Counted from the stretch's first letter, positions 1-10,744 are shown. The stretch: DNA of 64,000 bases from Hexactinellida sp. DTS-2022 (GCA_028753945.1 JAPNXP010000002.1:11780001-11844000), one strand, 5' to 3'. Translations and numbers: made by a program. Notes: a model not told the origin generated them from the sequence alone.

Positions 1-134
1 AGAGCAGATAATAAATTAACATGGAATAATTATGTACAAGTGACAAATAAAATTGGTCATTGAGACGAACTCCCTTCCAAAAGTGTTGATTAGTCAATCA
101 TGTCCATATCTGACGATTTTCACAAATTCCGTTT

Positions 135-249
135 CTGGGCCAGCGGAAGCAGCTCTAAAGTGGTCAGGCCATGACCTGCCGGGCTAAGTAGTGACACAAG
201 AGCGGTCAGGTTATTGGCCTGACCGTCCTGACCGCTTCCGCCGACCCTG
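135..249. repeat. short element with GCGGAAGC inverted ends and GGTCAGG motifs
   Basis: The left end contains CGGAAGC followed by AAAGTGGTCAGGCCATGACC, and the right end reads GACCGCTTCCGCCG in inverse orientation. The outer 16 bases match 13 of 16 when the right side is complemented. Related AAAGTGGTCCGG sequence recurs at 51.9-52.0 kb. No convincing target duplication is seen, so the exact ends are uncertain. Probably a MITE fragment. Confidence 0.4.
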
Positions 250-792
250 CAGTTGAATGAGAAATTCTCTGGCGTTCACGATTATAACATTTAAAAAGTT
301 GTCAAATCAATAATGTTATGGATTGAAATGACTACTCTATTTGATGTCCTATTGAGAAAATAATATGTTATCAAGATGCAAAATAAATTTAAATAATCCA
401 TCCTTGGAGGATCTTTAGATTTGTCAATTACTTCATAAAATATAGTGATTCTAGAATATCGCTGTGAATCTTCGTAGGATTCAGAGCTTTGGTTTATTTC
501 CGCCGCTGCTGTATAATAGCATCAAATAAAAACCGAAAATAACAACCATCGCTATGCAGTAATCGTTTCCATTTCATTTCTGAACTATGTCTTGCGGTCC
601 TCAAGGAATGTGAAATAAAGGAATACCACTATGAACATTGTAATATCCAGTAGTGTAACTAAGATCAGAACAAGGTTAGTTAGGCAACCAATGAATAAGA
701 AGCTAAGGCCACATTTAAAAAATACTTGTCTTCATACCCGCCCGTTCCAATTTTTATCCTCCGAACGGTCAATATATATTAGGCATATTTAG
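250..792. other. no gene seen
   Basis: AT-rich spacer without a supported open frame or repeat that I recognise. It ends in the left target duplication (785-792, ATATTTAG) of the following MITE. Confidence 0.5.
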
Positions 793-1608
793 TAGAGCTG
801 TACCGGAAGCGAGATTCTCTACTTCGGCCGGATCCGGATATCCGGTGCTCAATTATTCGGTTATCCGGCTAAATATGCATTTGACAAATTATACCATAAT
901 ATCAGATCAAGCACAAGTTCTCCTTATTCTTGATTAATTTGTACATATACTAAGCTGGTGTTTTTTAGGGAGGCTTCTAAAATACTTTATGTGAATCCAC
1001 AATTGATGCAGTATATGAATACGTATACTTTCAATCGCATTCACCTTTGGTAAATAAGATCTTTTCACTAACATATTTATTTTTGTGATCGCTTTTCCTA
1101 TTAGCTTGAAAGGTTGCATTTTGTATCAATCCCAGCATGAGTGAAATTTGGCATTTTTCTCACTACCTAAGAACGATTCTTTCAGATCACTCTGTAATGA
1201 ATGTGATGCCAATACATATATCACGTGGTAAATATCCTAAATATATAGCACTTCAACACTGTGGAACCACATAAAACATTCACATCCAGAAATTTACCAA
1301 AAAAATAAACAATAAATGAAAATCCTCTTGTAGAAATTCGCAACAAGGTGATCATAGTATTTTTCGATCAACCAGTTCTGCTATTACACATTTTCTAAAT
1401 TCTACTCAAGAATATATATACAAGAAAACCTGTACCAGACATTAGAACGACAGAAGAAATGGACAGTTAATGACCCTAGAGCTATGGAAATTAACTTTAT
1501 ATTCGGAGAGTAGTTATTCTTTAATTCGTACACAAATACAATTGGGACCGTTATCCGGCCGGATAGTTGTTCATATCCGGTTCCGGCCGGATATCCGGTA
1601 CAGCCCTA
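793..1608. mobile_element. non-autonomous hAT-type element (MITE), 816 bp
   Basis: The ends are inverted: TAGAGCTGTACCGGA on the left and, complemented, TAGGGCTGTACCGGA on the right. Both ends carry extra CCGGATATCCGG-type subterminal palindromes. The flanks are a perfect 8-bp direct repeat ATATTTAG (785-792 and 1609-1616), which fits the nTnnnnAn target pattern of hAT elements. The interior has only short spurious frames, so it depends on a transposase supplied elsewhere. Confidence 0.8.
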
Positions 1609-1616
1609 ATATTTAG

Positions 1617-2875
1617 GCATCCATAATGTTTAAATAATCAATTTTATATATATTAAATTCCCTCATCCTTCCTTAAAATGTCAATTTACTTGAAAGCAAA
1701 CAACTTGTGCATATTGTATAGTAATACTACACAGTAGCTTAACACATGGAAATAGGAAAATATTTGTGATTATAAAATGCCTCTAAATGGTATTAAATTA
1801 AAGTTAGATAGATACTAACATTCATGTGAAATTTCAATTGATTTGAACACAAACTACGCCGATAAATATATTTTTGAATTATATCAAATGTATAGTTCCA
1901 TTTGTGATTTTCAGAATTCTAAAAATACAACATATTTCATTTCACTCTGAATTACATTGTATAAGGAATCGTGGTTATTTTGTATTCAAATATATACAAA
2001 ATGAGTATGCTAAATATATATTTCTATACTGATTTACTGTGACACTGATGCATTTTAATTTTACAGGGGGTAAAAGCTCTTATGTCCAAAATTGTTCAAA
2101 ATTATTAAAATTGAAATCTCAGGCAAGCGGAAAAAAAATGTTCATCAGACAACAGCAAGAAATTTTGACAGGTTATAGATTAATGTTGTAAGAATTAATT
2201 ATGGAAATCTAAGCTCCCGAAACAGTGCGCAACTTTGAATATTTTTGCGAATTCCATTGTCACTTTGTGTTGCTATGAAAATTCAAAAACTAATTATTCG
2301 CTACTATTCAGTAGTATATCTTATTGGTTACGCAAATGTATGGCAAATACTGTATAATAAGAACAACTGAGCACTTAAGGACAATTTCATCAATCAGCGC
2401 AACGCTCTATGAACTCATATTGGATTTTTGAAATTGAAGGAAGTTAGTTTTGTACAATTCGGAGGTGAATTAGTGTGATGCACCAGATACTGCTATTCTA
2501 GTAAAATTGGTCTAGTATTTTATGAGTTCTAATACACAATATAATTACATTTAGTAAACATATACCACCTTTACATAGTGTAGAAATCCTTTTATTTATT
2601 CGGAACTGGACTTTTCTGAATTCTTCCCCATGTTCAAGATATTTGAACATTAATCATGGGTGAATATTAAAAGATTGTTAACAAACCAAAAATTTTATAT
2701 TTAATTTATTTACAATAAATCACCCAGAACTAAACTTTAGAGACTGCATATATCATTTTTGATGATGCCACTCAATTCCCAGCTATCAATAACCTATATG
2801 TTAATAATACTTCACTTTTGAGTACCTGCAACCCAAATGCCTATTTCCTATAAACTGTAGTTTTAAGCCACTGTG
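1617..2875. other. no gene seen
   Basis: About 1.26 kb of AT-rich sequence with no supported frame. I see no long repeat shared with the rest of the window until family A begins near 2876. Confidence 0.5.
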
Positions 2876-2956
2876 TACTACAATTAAATAGAAGCCAGCT
2901 GGAATTTATAAGTTAAATCAATATATTTATCGCAAGTTGAAACAATAGTGAAATAT
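2876..2956 (+). repeat. family A repeat, left part of a copy split by the MULE
   Basis: It matches the GAAGCCAGCTGGAATTTATA segment of the family A unit seen at 19.5, 23.9, 25.3 and 26.9 kb. The copy resumes at 10163 after the MULE. The last nine bases, GTGAAATAT (2948-2956), are repeated at 10163-10171 as the MULE target duplication. Confidence 0.75.
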
Positions 2957-3376
2957 ACGAGTTTTATCTTAGCAGCGGATTCGCAAACCTCACTTTTAGG
3001 CTAATAACTCAAAAAGTATAAGTTGCACATGAAAAGTGATCACATTATCGGGAAGAGAAAAGTTGGGACATTCCATACACCATCCCCAAATGCACAAATT
3101 TCTGAAGTTGACTTAGCAATTTTCGCTCATATTTTGACCTCGATTTTTCCATAAAAACTCAAAAACTATTCATTTTATCAAATTTTCCTTTTAACCACAT
3201 ATATATCTCACTTGGGACATCGTGTCATCTAAATTTCCACGCAGAATATTCATTTTTGAAAAAAATAGGAATATCATAAATTTCACTAAAATATGCATTC
3301 AGTGAGCATTTGCATACTTATTACCACGACTGTACTTTACTTATTCAATACTACTATACATTGTATAGTAAACTCT
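2957..3376 (+). repeat. left terminal inverted repeat of the MULE
   Basis: About 420 bp, beginning ACGAG and containing CTTAGCAGCGGATTCGC. It is the near-identical complement of 9722-10162, with only scattered substitutions and small indels. Confidence 0.88.
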
Positions 3377-5059
3377 TTAAAGTTTATGTATTTATTCTCC
3401 CATATAATTTGTAATTGGTGATAATAGTACACCTGGACCCGTTTTTTCTACCATTTCTTTGAAAGGAAGAGTATTAAAAAAGTGATGAAAACCGATAGTG
3501 ACTGCTATAATGTGCATGTAAAATTGTGTAGACTTAAACAAAGTAAGAGAGATATAGTAGTAGGTAAGAATAATTGTCCCAATCTATATTATAAGGCTCT
3601 TTCTATTTGGCAACAAAGTTGTTAAGACAAACGGATAAAAATAATTACTTGGAACTTTAGGCCATGTAAAATAATTACTTGTATATCATCCCCTTCAATC
3701 CGAATTTATTTCATTATTGTCTCGTGAATATGTACAGACTAAATGTTAGCTATAGATTCTTGTAAAGTACTCCTCATGTATCAATTTTAATAGGTTAACA
3801 GGTGTATTCTAAGCAATAATTTATTAATTTAATATATTTGCCATTGCCTTGTGATTTTCTTATCTCATAGAATAGAATTCCTTTGTTTGACTAAGTTAAG
3901 ATAATGTTTGATGTATATTAATGAAAAGATATTATATAAAAATAAAATTCCGCCCGGCGTATTTAAAAAAAAAATCAGGATGATAAACTGGATTTTAAAT
4001 GGCCTTAGCGCAAATCTTCAATAGCAACATTATAATTTTCACTATATTTGTTCAATTCAGCATTGAAAATGTCGTTGAAAAGCATTGCTTCGATTTGCGT
4101 CACTGTTTTCACAGGAACCGAATTGTCTAGTCACCTCTGAGGAATTGAATTCACTACTTGCACTTCATAATTACACCGAGTAATTATACTTATATCAAGT
4201 AAACATAACTCATCCTTCTCCTTTTAGTTTCATTTAACATAAATAATATGATTGATAGATTGATATATTATAATCACTTAATCATTATTAATGAATCAGT
4301 TTAAACACACTTAGTCTACATAATAGTACAAACAAATTAATAATTAGGATGCAATATCAGTACACAATGATTATTCTGCTTACTATAACAATGTTCGGTG
4401 TTTTAAACAACTCCAATAAGGGTTCAAATATCATTTCCATATAATAATTTGCGTAACTTTTATCTGACTCTGAATGCTTTATGTTCCTTCTTTCCCCAAA
4501 ATAGACTTGTTTACTTTCTTAAGCGGTCATCCGGCAGGTTTCGTCCCATTCCAGGGACTCAACTGGAGGCTAACCCTCGACCTACTCGCTTTTATTAAAC
4601 ACAGCCACTATATGATATGCGCTTACAACAAACTATGGTGTCAGTGGCGGGCCGGCAAGGTTGAGTTAATTTATTTTGATCTGAAAAATACTTTGAATTG
4701 ATTTGATCGAGTTGGTTAATAGGAAAATAATTATTTGAATGATCTGAAATTGATTCGAATGCTAAAAACGGAAGAGTTGAACGATTTGAATAAGTGAAAA
4801 TGATTGAATTGATCGATCTGGTGAGCATTATGAAAATGATCTGATGCAATAATATACAAAAAATAATTCAAATTATATTATTGAACTTGATCCAACACTG
4901 CTTGTCACTATGTTGCAGTCTAAATGCGTTTCTACGCGAAACACCTTCGCGTCATTTTAAAAACGCCAAAGTGCAAGATAGAAAATAGAAAGAGAAATAA
5001 TTTAATTGTAGTTAAAAGAGGGAATAATAGAAGGAAGGATTGCCACATTCCAATAATAA
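3377..5059. other. MULE 3' non-coding region
   Basis: No open frame here is supported. The region is downstream of the OTU stop codon in the sense of the minus-strand genes. It holds a hammerhead-like fold at 4534-4585 in the same orientation as the genes. Confidence 0.6.
4534..4585 (-). ncRNA. degenerate hammerhead ribozyme
   Basis: Read on the minus strand from 4585, helix III strand GUAGGU is followed by cleavage triplet base C, then helix I GAGG-loop-CCUC, then the core position, then helix II GUCCC-UGGAAU-GGGAC (five perfect pairs), then GAAA and the helix III partner CCUGC. The core reads CAGUUGA where CUGAUGA is required, so two invariant bases (positions 4 and 6) are changed and self-cleavage is probably lost. 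It shares helix and loop sequence with the intact motif at 62648-62699, with compensating changes in helix III. It lies about 475 nt downstream of the OTU stop codon on the coding strand of the MULE. It may be part of that element or a separate insertion. Confidence 0.7.
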
Positions 5060-6205
5060 TTAATTATTATTTTCAAATTTCACAGAAATAATGGGCTCAT
5101 AATGATTTCCAACATTCTGTATATAAATGCCATTCGGGGTTGGTTCCTTGATTAATTCATCAAAAGTGGATCCATTCCCTGAAAATCCAACCCAACGTGT
5201 TCCCGATGGACCTAAGAATAGCCAGATGTCAATTTTAAATAACAAAGCAGTCGCAAACACCTCAAGATCTGTAGCCCATTTTCCACTCTTCCTCATTCCA
5301 GTTTTGTTAACCCTGTCCTGTACATTTCGATAGTTACCTTGCGTATATACATATTTTGTTCTTAAATATTTGTTGCAACTTATGCTCAGGTTGCCTAGCA
5401 TGTTATCAATTAGTATATCCCTAAACTCTGCATGGAAAATTTGACTGCCAGTCATGAGATAAGAAATTGTCGAGAAATAGCAATTTCCATCACCTATTAT
5501 ATCTTTAGTACAATTTGGGTCATAATTAAATAAACTTTCCTCATTATCTAAAATAATATTATAAGAGTACGGTACCGCCTCGCGAAATTGAAAGTTCCAC
5601 TTTTTACACGTATATATCTGCCAGTCAATAGTTGGAGGACGAAAGCTTGGTAGAACATACCGTATTATCCCCGTCTCAACAATTTCTTCATCTGTTATTA
5701 TAGAGGCCACTCGAGTTACCTGTGATGCACTTTGCGTACGTAACCTGGATAACTTTTCACATTTCCGTGGGACAAATTTACTTTTAACTTTACATACGTT
5801 ACTTTTACTATTTAGCTTTGGTTTCTTTAATTTCGGAAATTCATATGATTTTGGTTGTAAATAGCCACAATACAGTTTCTTTTTCCTAGACCACTCTTCA
5901 ACACATTGCTCTTCCAAATTATCTCTCACTCGTTTATGGCCTTTAAATATCTTCTTCGCTCGCGGATGAAAGGCAAAGTGAAATGCTGATAGCCTACTTA
6001 ATATACTCGGATACAACAATTTTATCAAATCTCCAGGCCTCAAATTAGTTTTCGATTCCAAGATATTTAACTTAACAATACGCATCCAATTCTCCACAAT
6101 GGCGTTACTAAAAATGTTATTATTATTATTCTTACCTGATACACTAGTAAGTCCTATTACGATTCCACTCCATAAAGGCAATATTGGTAAGTAATATGTT
6201 AACAA
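5060..6205 (-). CDS. OTU-domain C-terminal half of the MULE protein
   Basis: A 381-residue frame. Residues 1-75 look like the end of a MULE transposase (PLWSGIVIG and NAIVENWMRIVK motifs). A basic linker follows, then an OTU (ovarian tumour) cysteine protease at about 225-376: DGNCYF with D239 and C242, KWATDLEVFATA at 309-320, and NHYEP with H368. These are the expected catalytic Asp/Cys and His. OTU enzymes cleave ubiquitin-type linkages. In MULEs the domain may protect the transposase or alter host chromatin, which is inference. Codons run in the same frame as the upstream transposase, separated only by TAA at 6218-6220 plus a short stretch, so the natural product was one long fusion protein. 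The first Met is therefore not a real start. Confidence 0.8.
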   Translation of the reverse strand: MLTYYLPILPLWSGIVIGLTSVSGKNNNNNIFSNAIVENWMRIVKLNILESKTNLRPGDLIKLLYPSILSRLSAFHFAFHPRAKKIFKGHKRVRDNLEEQCVEEWSRKKKLYCGYLQPKSYEFPKLKKPKLNSKSNVCKVKSKFVPRKCEKLSRLRTQSASQVTRVASIITDEEIVETGIIRYVLPSFRPPTIDWQIYTCKKWNFQFREAVPYSYNIILDNEESLFNYDPNCTKDIIGDGNCYFSTISYLMTGSQIFHAEFRDILIDNMLGNLSISCNKYLRTKYVYTQGNYRNVQDRVNKTGMRKSGKWATDLEVFATALLFKIDIWLFLGPSGTRWVGFSGNGSTFDELIKEPTPNGIYIQNVGNHYEPIISVKFENNN

Positions 6206-6217
6206 GTACTCTATAAG

Positions 6218-7762
6218 TTAAGGAATATAACAAGGATTTGGATCTTCCTTTCTTCCATGATTATTGTCGATCCAAGTTTTGCAAATTTTTGCAATATTTA
6301 CAAAATGTTTGCCGAAAGGGGATTTTTCTCTGAATGTTTTACTATCTTTATTTTCAATGGGATTATTATCGTCCATATTTTCTTCCTCCAAATATTCACT
6401 AGTCTCTAAGAAATCTACATTTTCATTACTTATGCATGTCTCTAACAAATGAATATGTGCCTTTACCTCTGCACTCAAAGAACGACTCATAAATACATAG
6501 CATAAAAATTGGAACAACTTATTGATACTTGTAATTTCAACAGAGCGTACTATAAATCCGATACAATGTAAAAACAGTTTTCTTGCATCTTTGTTTAATT
6601 TAAATTTCTTATTTATATGAAATCCTATACTGTGCATTAAATGTGCTGAACATAAGTGAATAATTACTTTGAAATCTCTTTTATGAACATCAGAATTTAC
6701 ATTTACCATATTCCAACATTTATTAAGATAAGATTCTATATCACACTTGAGAAAAATACTGCAAGAACTGTGAATCAAAACCCAACTGAAGTCTATTTCA
6801 ATTTGTGAAATGTTTAGATCTCCCAGTATTTTCTTTGCATCTAGAGACCATTTGTGCAAAAAATAACTTATTTCAGCGCTAGTGTGGCCTGAGCTAATCA
6901 TTTCTGCAAGTGGAACTGGACTAGTGGAGTAGGTAGGATGTCTTACAGTAAGAGCGTAATAGAATATTTTCTTCAGTGAGGGTTCTATTTTCCTTACAAT
7001 TGAGCCTGTGGCATCCAAGTGAAGAACAATCCTTGTATCTTTAAACAATTTCAATATTTTGATTTGATCTTCAGTATACAGATGTACAATAAAAGGACTA
7101 TGACTTAATGACTGAATGTAACCTCTAACATGAAGGCCAATAACACTATTTCGATAATATTGTTGTAAGCTAATTAACTCAGCCCAGTTATCATTAGAAT
7201 ATCTCTGTAAACTAGACAAATCAAATTTCGCTTTTCGCAGAACTGCAGCACTTCTAATCTTACTTAGGTTGCCATAATTAAGAGCTAAATTTGTGTTCTC
7301 TACGGAATCAAATTGATCATAGGAATAAGCATTTACAGATTTATCTGCTACATCTTTTGCAACTTCTAACCTATGCAAATGTGATAATTTTCGTGAGTGC
7401 ACAGTTGTATTATCGGAATGCTGTTCAGATAAGGTTCCACAAGCTACATACTCTACAATAATATTTCCATCAATTTTACACTCTGACGGATCTTTCTTTA
7501 TTACGAATCTAAACTCAAAACAATTTTGAAACTCGCACACTGCTTTAGCTCTAAAAAAACAGCTGTTTTGTTTTCTACTATTAAGTTTATTAAACTTTTT
7601 GTATTTAAAAGAAAGAACGCAAACAAATTCTTCCTCTATCTTTGAAGTAAATAAATTTGTCCATTCTTTAGAAAATACTAAAGAGTCTCCGTGAATTTGT
7701 GTAATGCATTTCCATTCCATTCCACTTATCAAAAAGTCAACACAAACTTCTTCCCTAAGCAT
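6218..7762 (-). CDS. MULE transposase, ended by an in-frame TAA before the OTU part
   Basis: A 514-residue frame. The DDE core fits the Mutator pattern: LHLDATGSIV with D250, then IEIDFSWVLIHS with D324, then the C-x2-H signature CSAHLMH (C371, H374), followed by a helical region. The N-terminal 120 residues are Cys-rich and may bind DNA. Function: cut-and-paste transposition in the nucleus, recognising the long inverted repeats. The catalytic Glu cannot be assigned with certainty. The frame stops at TAA (6218-6220) but continues in the same frame as ...CYIP-stop-LIEYLLTYYLP into the OTU segment, so either this copy carries one nonsense mutation or the stop is read through. The true start may lie upstream, past the 54-nt gap to the 7816-8802 frame. 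Confidence 0.82.
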   Translation of the reverse strand: MLREEVCVDFLISGMEWKCITQIHGDSLVFSKEWTNLFTSKIEEEFVCVLSFKYKKFNKLNSRKQNSCFFRAKAVCEFQNCFEFRFVIKKDPSECKIDGNIIVEYVACGTLSEQHSDNTTVHSRKLSHLHRLEVAKDVADKSVNAYSYDQFDSVENTNLALNYGNLSKIRSAAVLRKAKFDLSSLQRYSNDNWAELISLQQYYRNSVIGLHVRGYIQSLSHSPFIVHLYTEDQIKILKLFKDTRIVLHLDATGSIVRKIEPSLKKIFYYALTVRHPTYSTSPVPLAEMISSGHTSAEISYFLHKWSLDAKKILGDLNISQIEIDFSWVLIHSSCSIFLKCDIESYLNKCWNMVNVNSDVHKRDFKVIIHLCSAHLMHSIGFHINKKFKLNKDARKLFLHCIGFIVRSVEITSINKLFQFLCYVFMSRSLSAEVKAHIHLLETCISNENVDFLETSEYLEEENMDDNNPIENKDSKTFREKSPFGKHFVNIAKICKTWIDNNHGRKEDPNPCYIP

Positions 7763-7815
7763 GGAGTGTTCAACTATAACTTAATTCCCCAAAGTATTGT
7801 CATCTACTGATGCCA

Positions 7816-8802
7816 CTAACAAATGGAATCAGGGAAATGAGACTTAATAATTTCAATTTCAGCTTGTGGGCCATCAGTAGATGACAATACAGGGACTTGG
7901 TGAACTGTAGAACAACAAGAAGTATCATGCAATTTTTGGGATAGAGATTCATGAAATGACCTTAGAATATCTAAATTTTCTCGACAAGATAGGATAAAGC
8001 CAATGAACGAATCTAGTTGTTGGGCTGTGAACGCTACATAGGAATTCCCAAATAACTCTAATATCCTACAACTAATAGTTTCAACTACAATCCATGCTTC
8101 CACTAAGTTACAATTTCTCCTAATTAGTCTAGTCCATTGCATTGACTCCATTAGACAGTAACTAAACTTTTTAGACAGATCGTTGAGTTTGTCATCTACT
8201 AACATGAACTGACCACTAATAAAGGGACACTTTAAGCTGAAATATTTTACTGCATCTAACCATAGACTATTATCACAGTTTATGAACAACCAAAAATGGC
8301 TATCAGTCTTCCCTGTATGAAGAGGAGAAGAAGCCAACTTAGACATAAGACCGTTAAGTTCGCAGTCATCGCTACCAGATGCCAATAAAGTTAGTAATAC
8401 ATTATTCATTATGTCTCGCTGTAAACTAGGCATACTGAAATCAAACTCACTACAACTGATCATCTTACTGAGCTCTACATCAATAGCATAAGAACTTGCG
8501 ATTTCAAACTGAGTAGTGATGTGCTCTACTGCCAATTGGGGTACATCATTAGGACTGATCGACTTGCGCGCACTGATCATTTGCCTTACGAGATATTGAA
8601 AATTTCCTCGATTCAATCTCCATTTGGCGCAGAGGGAATCACGCTTAGTAGCCTTGTTCTTTCCGAAAAGGGTAATTGACAGCTTTCCCCAAACAGATTT
8701 CGGTTTACGCCTGTCTCCCTTGTTCAAGGCATCTTGTATAACTTTGAAGTCATCATACCCGAGTTTGTGGAGAGCTTCCACGAATTGCTCAATTGAAGTC
8801 AT
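7816..8802 (-). CDS. MULE accessory protein of unknown function
   Basis: A 328-residue frame starting MTSIEQFVEALHKLGYDD, the first gene from the right end of the element and 54 nt upstream of the transposase frame. I do not recognise a domain. It is mostly helical in appearance, with a basic stretch at 30-60 (KGDRRKPKSVWGKL) and several Cys and Trp in the second half. It has no signal peptide or membrane segment. A 20-bp stretch near its 3' end (about 7870-7890) is duplicated just past the stop (7793-7813), perhaps a local duplication or splice relic. It could be a separate protein or the spliced N-terminal part of the transposase polyprotein. Confidence 0.6.
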   Translation of the reverse strand: MTSIEQFVEALHKLGYDDFKVIQDALNKGDRRKPKSVWGKLSITLFGKNKATKRDSLCAKWRLNRGNFQYLVRQMISARKSISPNDVPQLAVEHITTQFEIASSYAIDVELSKMISCSEFDFSMPSLQRDIMNNVLLTLLASGSDDCELNGLMSKLASSPLHTGKTDSHFWLFINCDNSLWLDAVKYFSLKCPFISGQFMLVDDKLNDLSKKFSYCLMESMQWTRLIRRNCNLVEAWIVVETISCRILELFGNSYVAFTAQQLDSFIGFILSCRENLDILRSFHESLSQKLHDTSCCSTVHQVPVLSSTDGPQAEIEIIKSHFPDSIC

Positions 8803-9243
8803 TACTTGATGAAAACGATAATCATTATAATAAGTAATTTTTTAAGAATATTATGCCTTTTATTAATTCAGGGCCTGAGGAAGGAACTTTTTATTGGTCT
8901 GGCCAACTTTGGGATCACCGTACCCCAATCCTTGAGGGTCTTGGGTGTTTGATATACTCATTATATATTAGTTGTGAGTTACATAATGTATACTGATACT
9001 ACCAGCCATACAATTAACAATTTATTAAGTTACCTTCGGTTTGGTAATAAAATGGATAAACTTACTTGAATTGGAAGTATCGACTTTGAAAAATCAAGGA
9101 ACTGAGCCGAAAATAATTGCGAAATAACAAATCAGGTGAAAAGGATGTGAGTGTGAAAGAAGTGAAGATGTAAAGAAACGAAAAATGTAAAAGTATTGTT
9201 GTGTTTTGAAAGAAGTGATAAAGTTGCTGAAAAATCTAATAGA
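8803..9243. other. MULE 5' non-coding region
   Basis: Sequence between the unknown gene and the nested repeat, with no open frame. It should contain the promoter for the minus-strand genes, but no unambiguous TATA or initiator can be picked. Confidence 0.45.
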
Positions 9244-9664
9244 AGAATGGGGTGTTCCTTATATTATATTATATACGAGCCCTTCGGTCTCGGTCGCTTT
9301 GCGAAAGATCGGTGCTACGCACCTCAAAAAACGGCCGCTACGCGGCCTTACTCCTGACTAAACAATTGACTATATAAGCTAGTAAATATTTGTTATAGTT
9401 GTATACATCCCTTTACTATACTATAATGAATTTTAATTAGTTTGTTTAGCTATTTTTGGTAAACAACAAAAATAAATTTTAATATGATAAATTTGTAAAT
9501 GCGAAATTCGTGTTCAGCATACTTGTTTACCTATTATAACATTTGGAAGTTAGTTTATATCTCATATATATATGCGGTTTGTATTCCCCCATAACTTTAA
9601 TACAATCCGGACAAACAAACAAACACACACACAAACAACAATCGAGATTTAATAATATAGATAT
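9244..9664 (-). repeat. nested non-coding element with GCGAAGCG-type hairpin end and a (GTTT)n start
   Basis: On the minus strand it starts TCTATATTATTAAATC, runs into GTTTGTTTGTTTGTCCGG, and ends in short GC-rich hairpins (GGCCGCGTAGCGGCC, GTGCGTAGCAC) followed by AGACCGAAGGGCTCGTAT. The same end recurs at 56.89-56.99 kb, and similar (GTTT)n starts occur near 12.1, 48.7, 57.0 and 62.06 kb. The asymmetry (no inverted repeats, terminal hairpin, TC start) resembles non-autonomous Helitron-like elements, but this is unproven. Confidence 0.4.
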
Positions 9665-9721
9665 ATAGTGAGAACTCTTGAATAATCAACAAAGGACATA
9701 GTATGAAGTAATTATTGACAG

Positions 9722-10162
9722 AGAGTTTACTATACAAAGTATAGTAATATGAATAAGTAAAGTACAGTCGTGGTAATAAGTATGCAAATGCTCACTGAAT
9801 GCTTATTTTAGTGAAATTTATGTTATTCCTATTTTTTTCAAAAATGAAAAAAAAATGAATATTCTGCTTTGAAATTTAGATGACACGATGTCCCAAGTGA
9901 GATATATATGTGGATAAAAGGAAAATTTGATAAAATGAATAGTTTTTGAGTTTTTATGGAAAATCGAGGTCAAAATATGAGCGAAAATTGCTAAGTCATC
10001 TTCAGGAATTTGTGCATTTGGGGATGGTGTATGGAATGTCCCAACTTTTCTCTTCCCGATAATGTGATCACTTTTCATGTGCAACTTATACTTTTTGAGT
10101 TATTAGCCTAAAAGTGAGGTTTGCGAATCCGCTGCTGAATCCGCTGCTAAGATAACACTCGT
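9722..10162 (-). repeat. right terminal inverted repeat of the MULE
   Basis: Complement of 2957-3376. It carries an extra small duplication of GAATCCGCTGCT near 10125-10148 that is absent on the left, and one longer A-rich run. Confidence 0.88.
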
Positions 10163-10720
10163 GTGAAATATTTAGAGATTTAAATCATTAAATTTAATAA
10201 AAGTTGAAACAATAGAATTAGATTTAACAGTTTTACTGAAACTGAAGTGTGAGTAAACAAAGAAATTTCAACCCCCATTTATTGCAAAAATTAAACCCTT
10301 CTTAAAATTTGTCCTCTCCCAATTGACGCAAAATTTTGGTGAATCCAATGTTGAAAAGAAAATTGGGGGTTTAGTAAAACATTTCTTGAGTTATGGAGGA
10401 GAAAAAATTAGAAAGGTGTTAAAAATGTGTCCAAAAATTGTTAATCAGAAATCGTAACACCATGTGCAAATTAGACGGCAATACAACACCTACATGCCAA
10501 GTTTCAGCCCATCAACTATTAAGCTCTGGCCAGGGCACCGTCTGAAGAGAAATAATACTAAATTAATAATAATATTAAAGGCAGTAAGATTAGAACTGGG
10601 CAGCCTGGGCTACTATACTAAAGTATAGTCGGCACAGTAAAAAAGAAAAATAATAATAAAGGCATTAAGATTAGAACTGGGCCTTATACTATAGTATTGT
10701 CGGCACAGTAAAAACTATTT
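10163..10720 (+). repeat. family A repeat, right part of the split copy
   Basis: Begins with the MULE target duplication and continues with family A sequence (GAAACAATAGAATTAGATTT, then the ...CAACCCCCATTTAT... block). It ends in two copies of the small terminal module with the ACTATACTATAGTATAG-type palindrome (about 10583-10640 and 10660-10710). Confidence 0.75.
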
Positions 10721-10744
10721 TACATTATGTAGCCTAATATCTAT

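Larger units (their letters stand above)
2957..10162 (-). mobile_element. complete MULE (Mutator-like element) carrying an OTU protease, 7.2 kb
   Basis: A 7206-bp element bounded by long terminal inverted repeats and an exact 9-bp target duplication, GTGAAATAT, at 2948-2956 and 10163-10171. Both are classic Mutator-superfamily hallmarks. Its three open frames all lie on the minus strand: an unknown protein (7816-8802), a DDE transposase (6218-7762) and an OTU domain (5060-6205) joined to the transposase across one TAA. It landed inside a family A repeat. High similarity of the two ends suggests a fairly recent insertion, although the stop codon suggests this copy may no longer make the full protein. 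A degenerate hammerhead ribozyme and a probable nested non-coding insertion lie in its non-coding parts. Confidence 0.88.

Noticed and set aside
9818-10084. 88-codon minus-strand frame
   Set aside because: It lies wholly inside the right inverted repeat of the MULE, and the left copy of the repeat does not keep it open.
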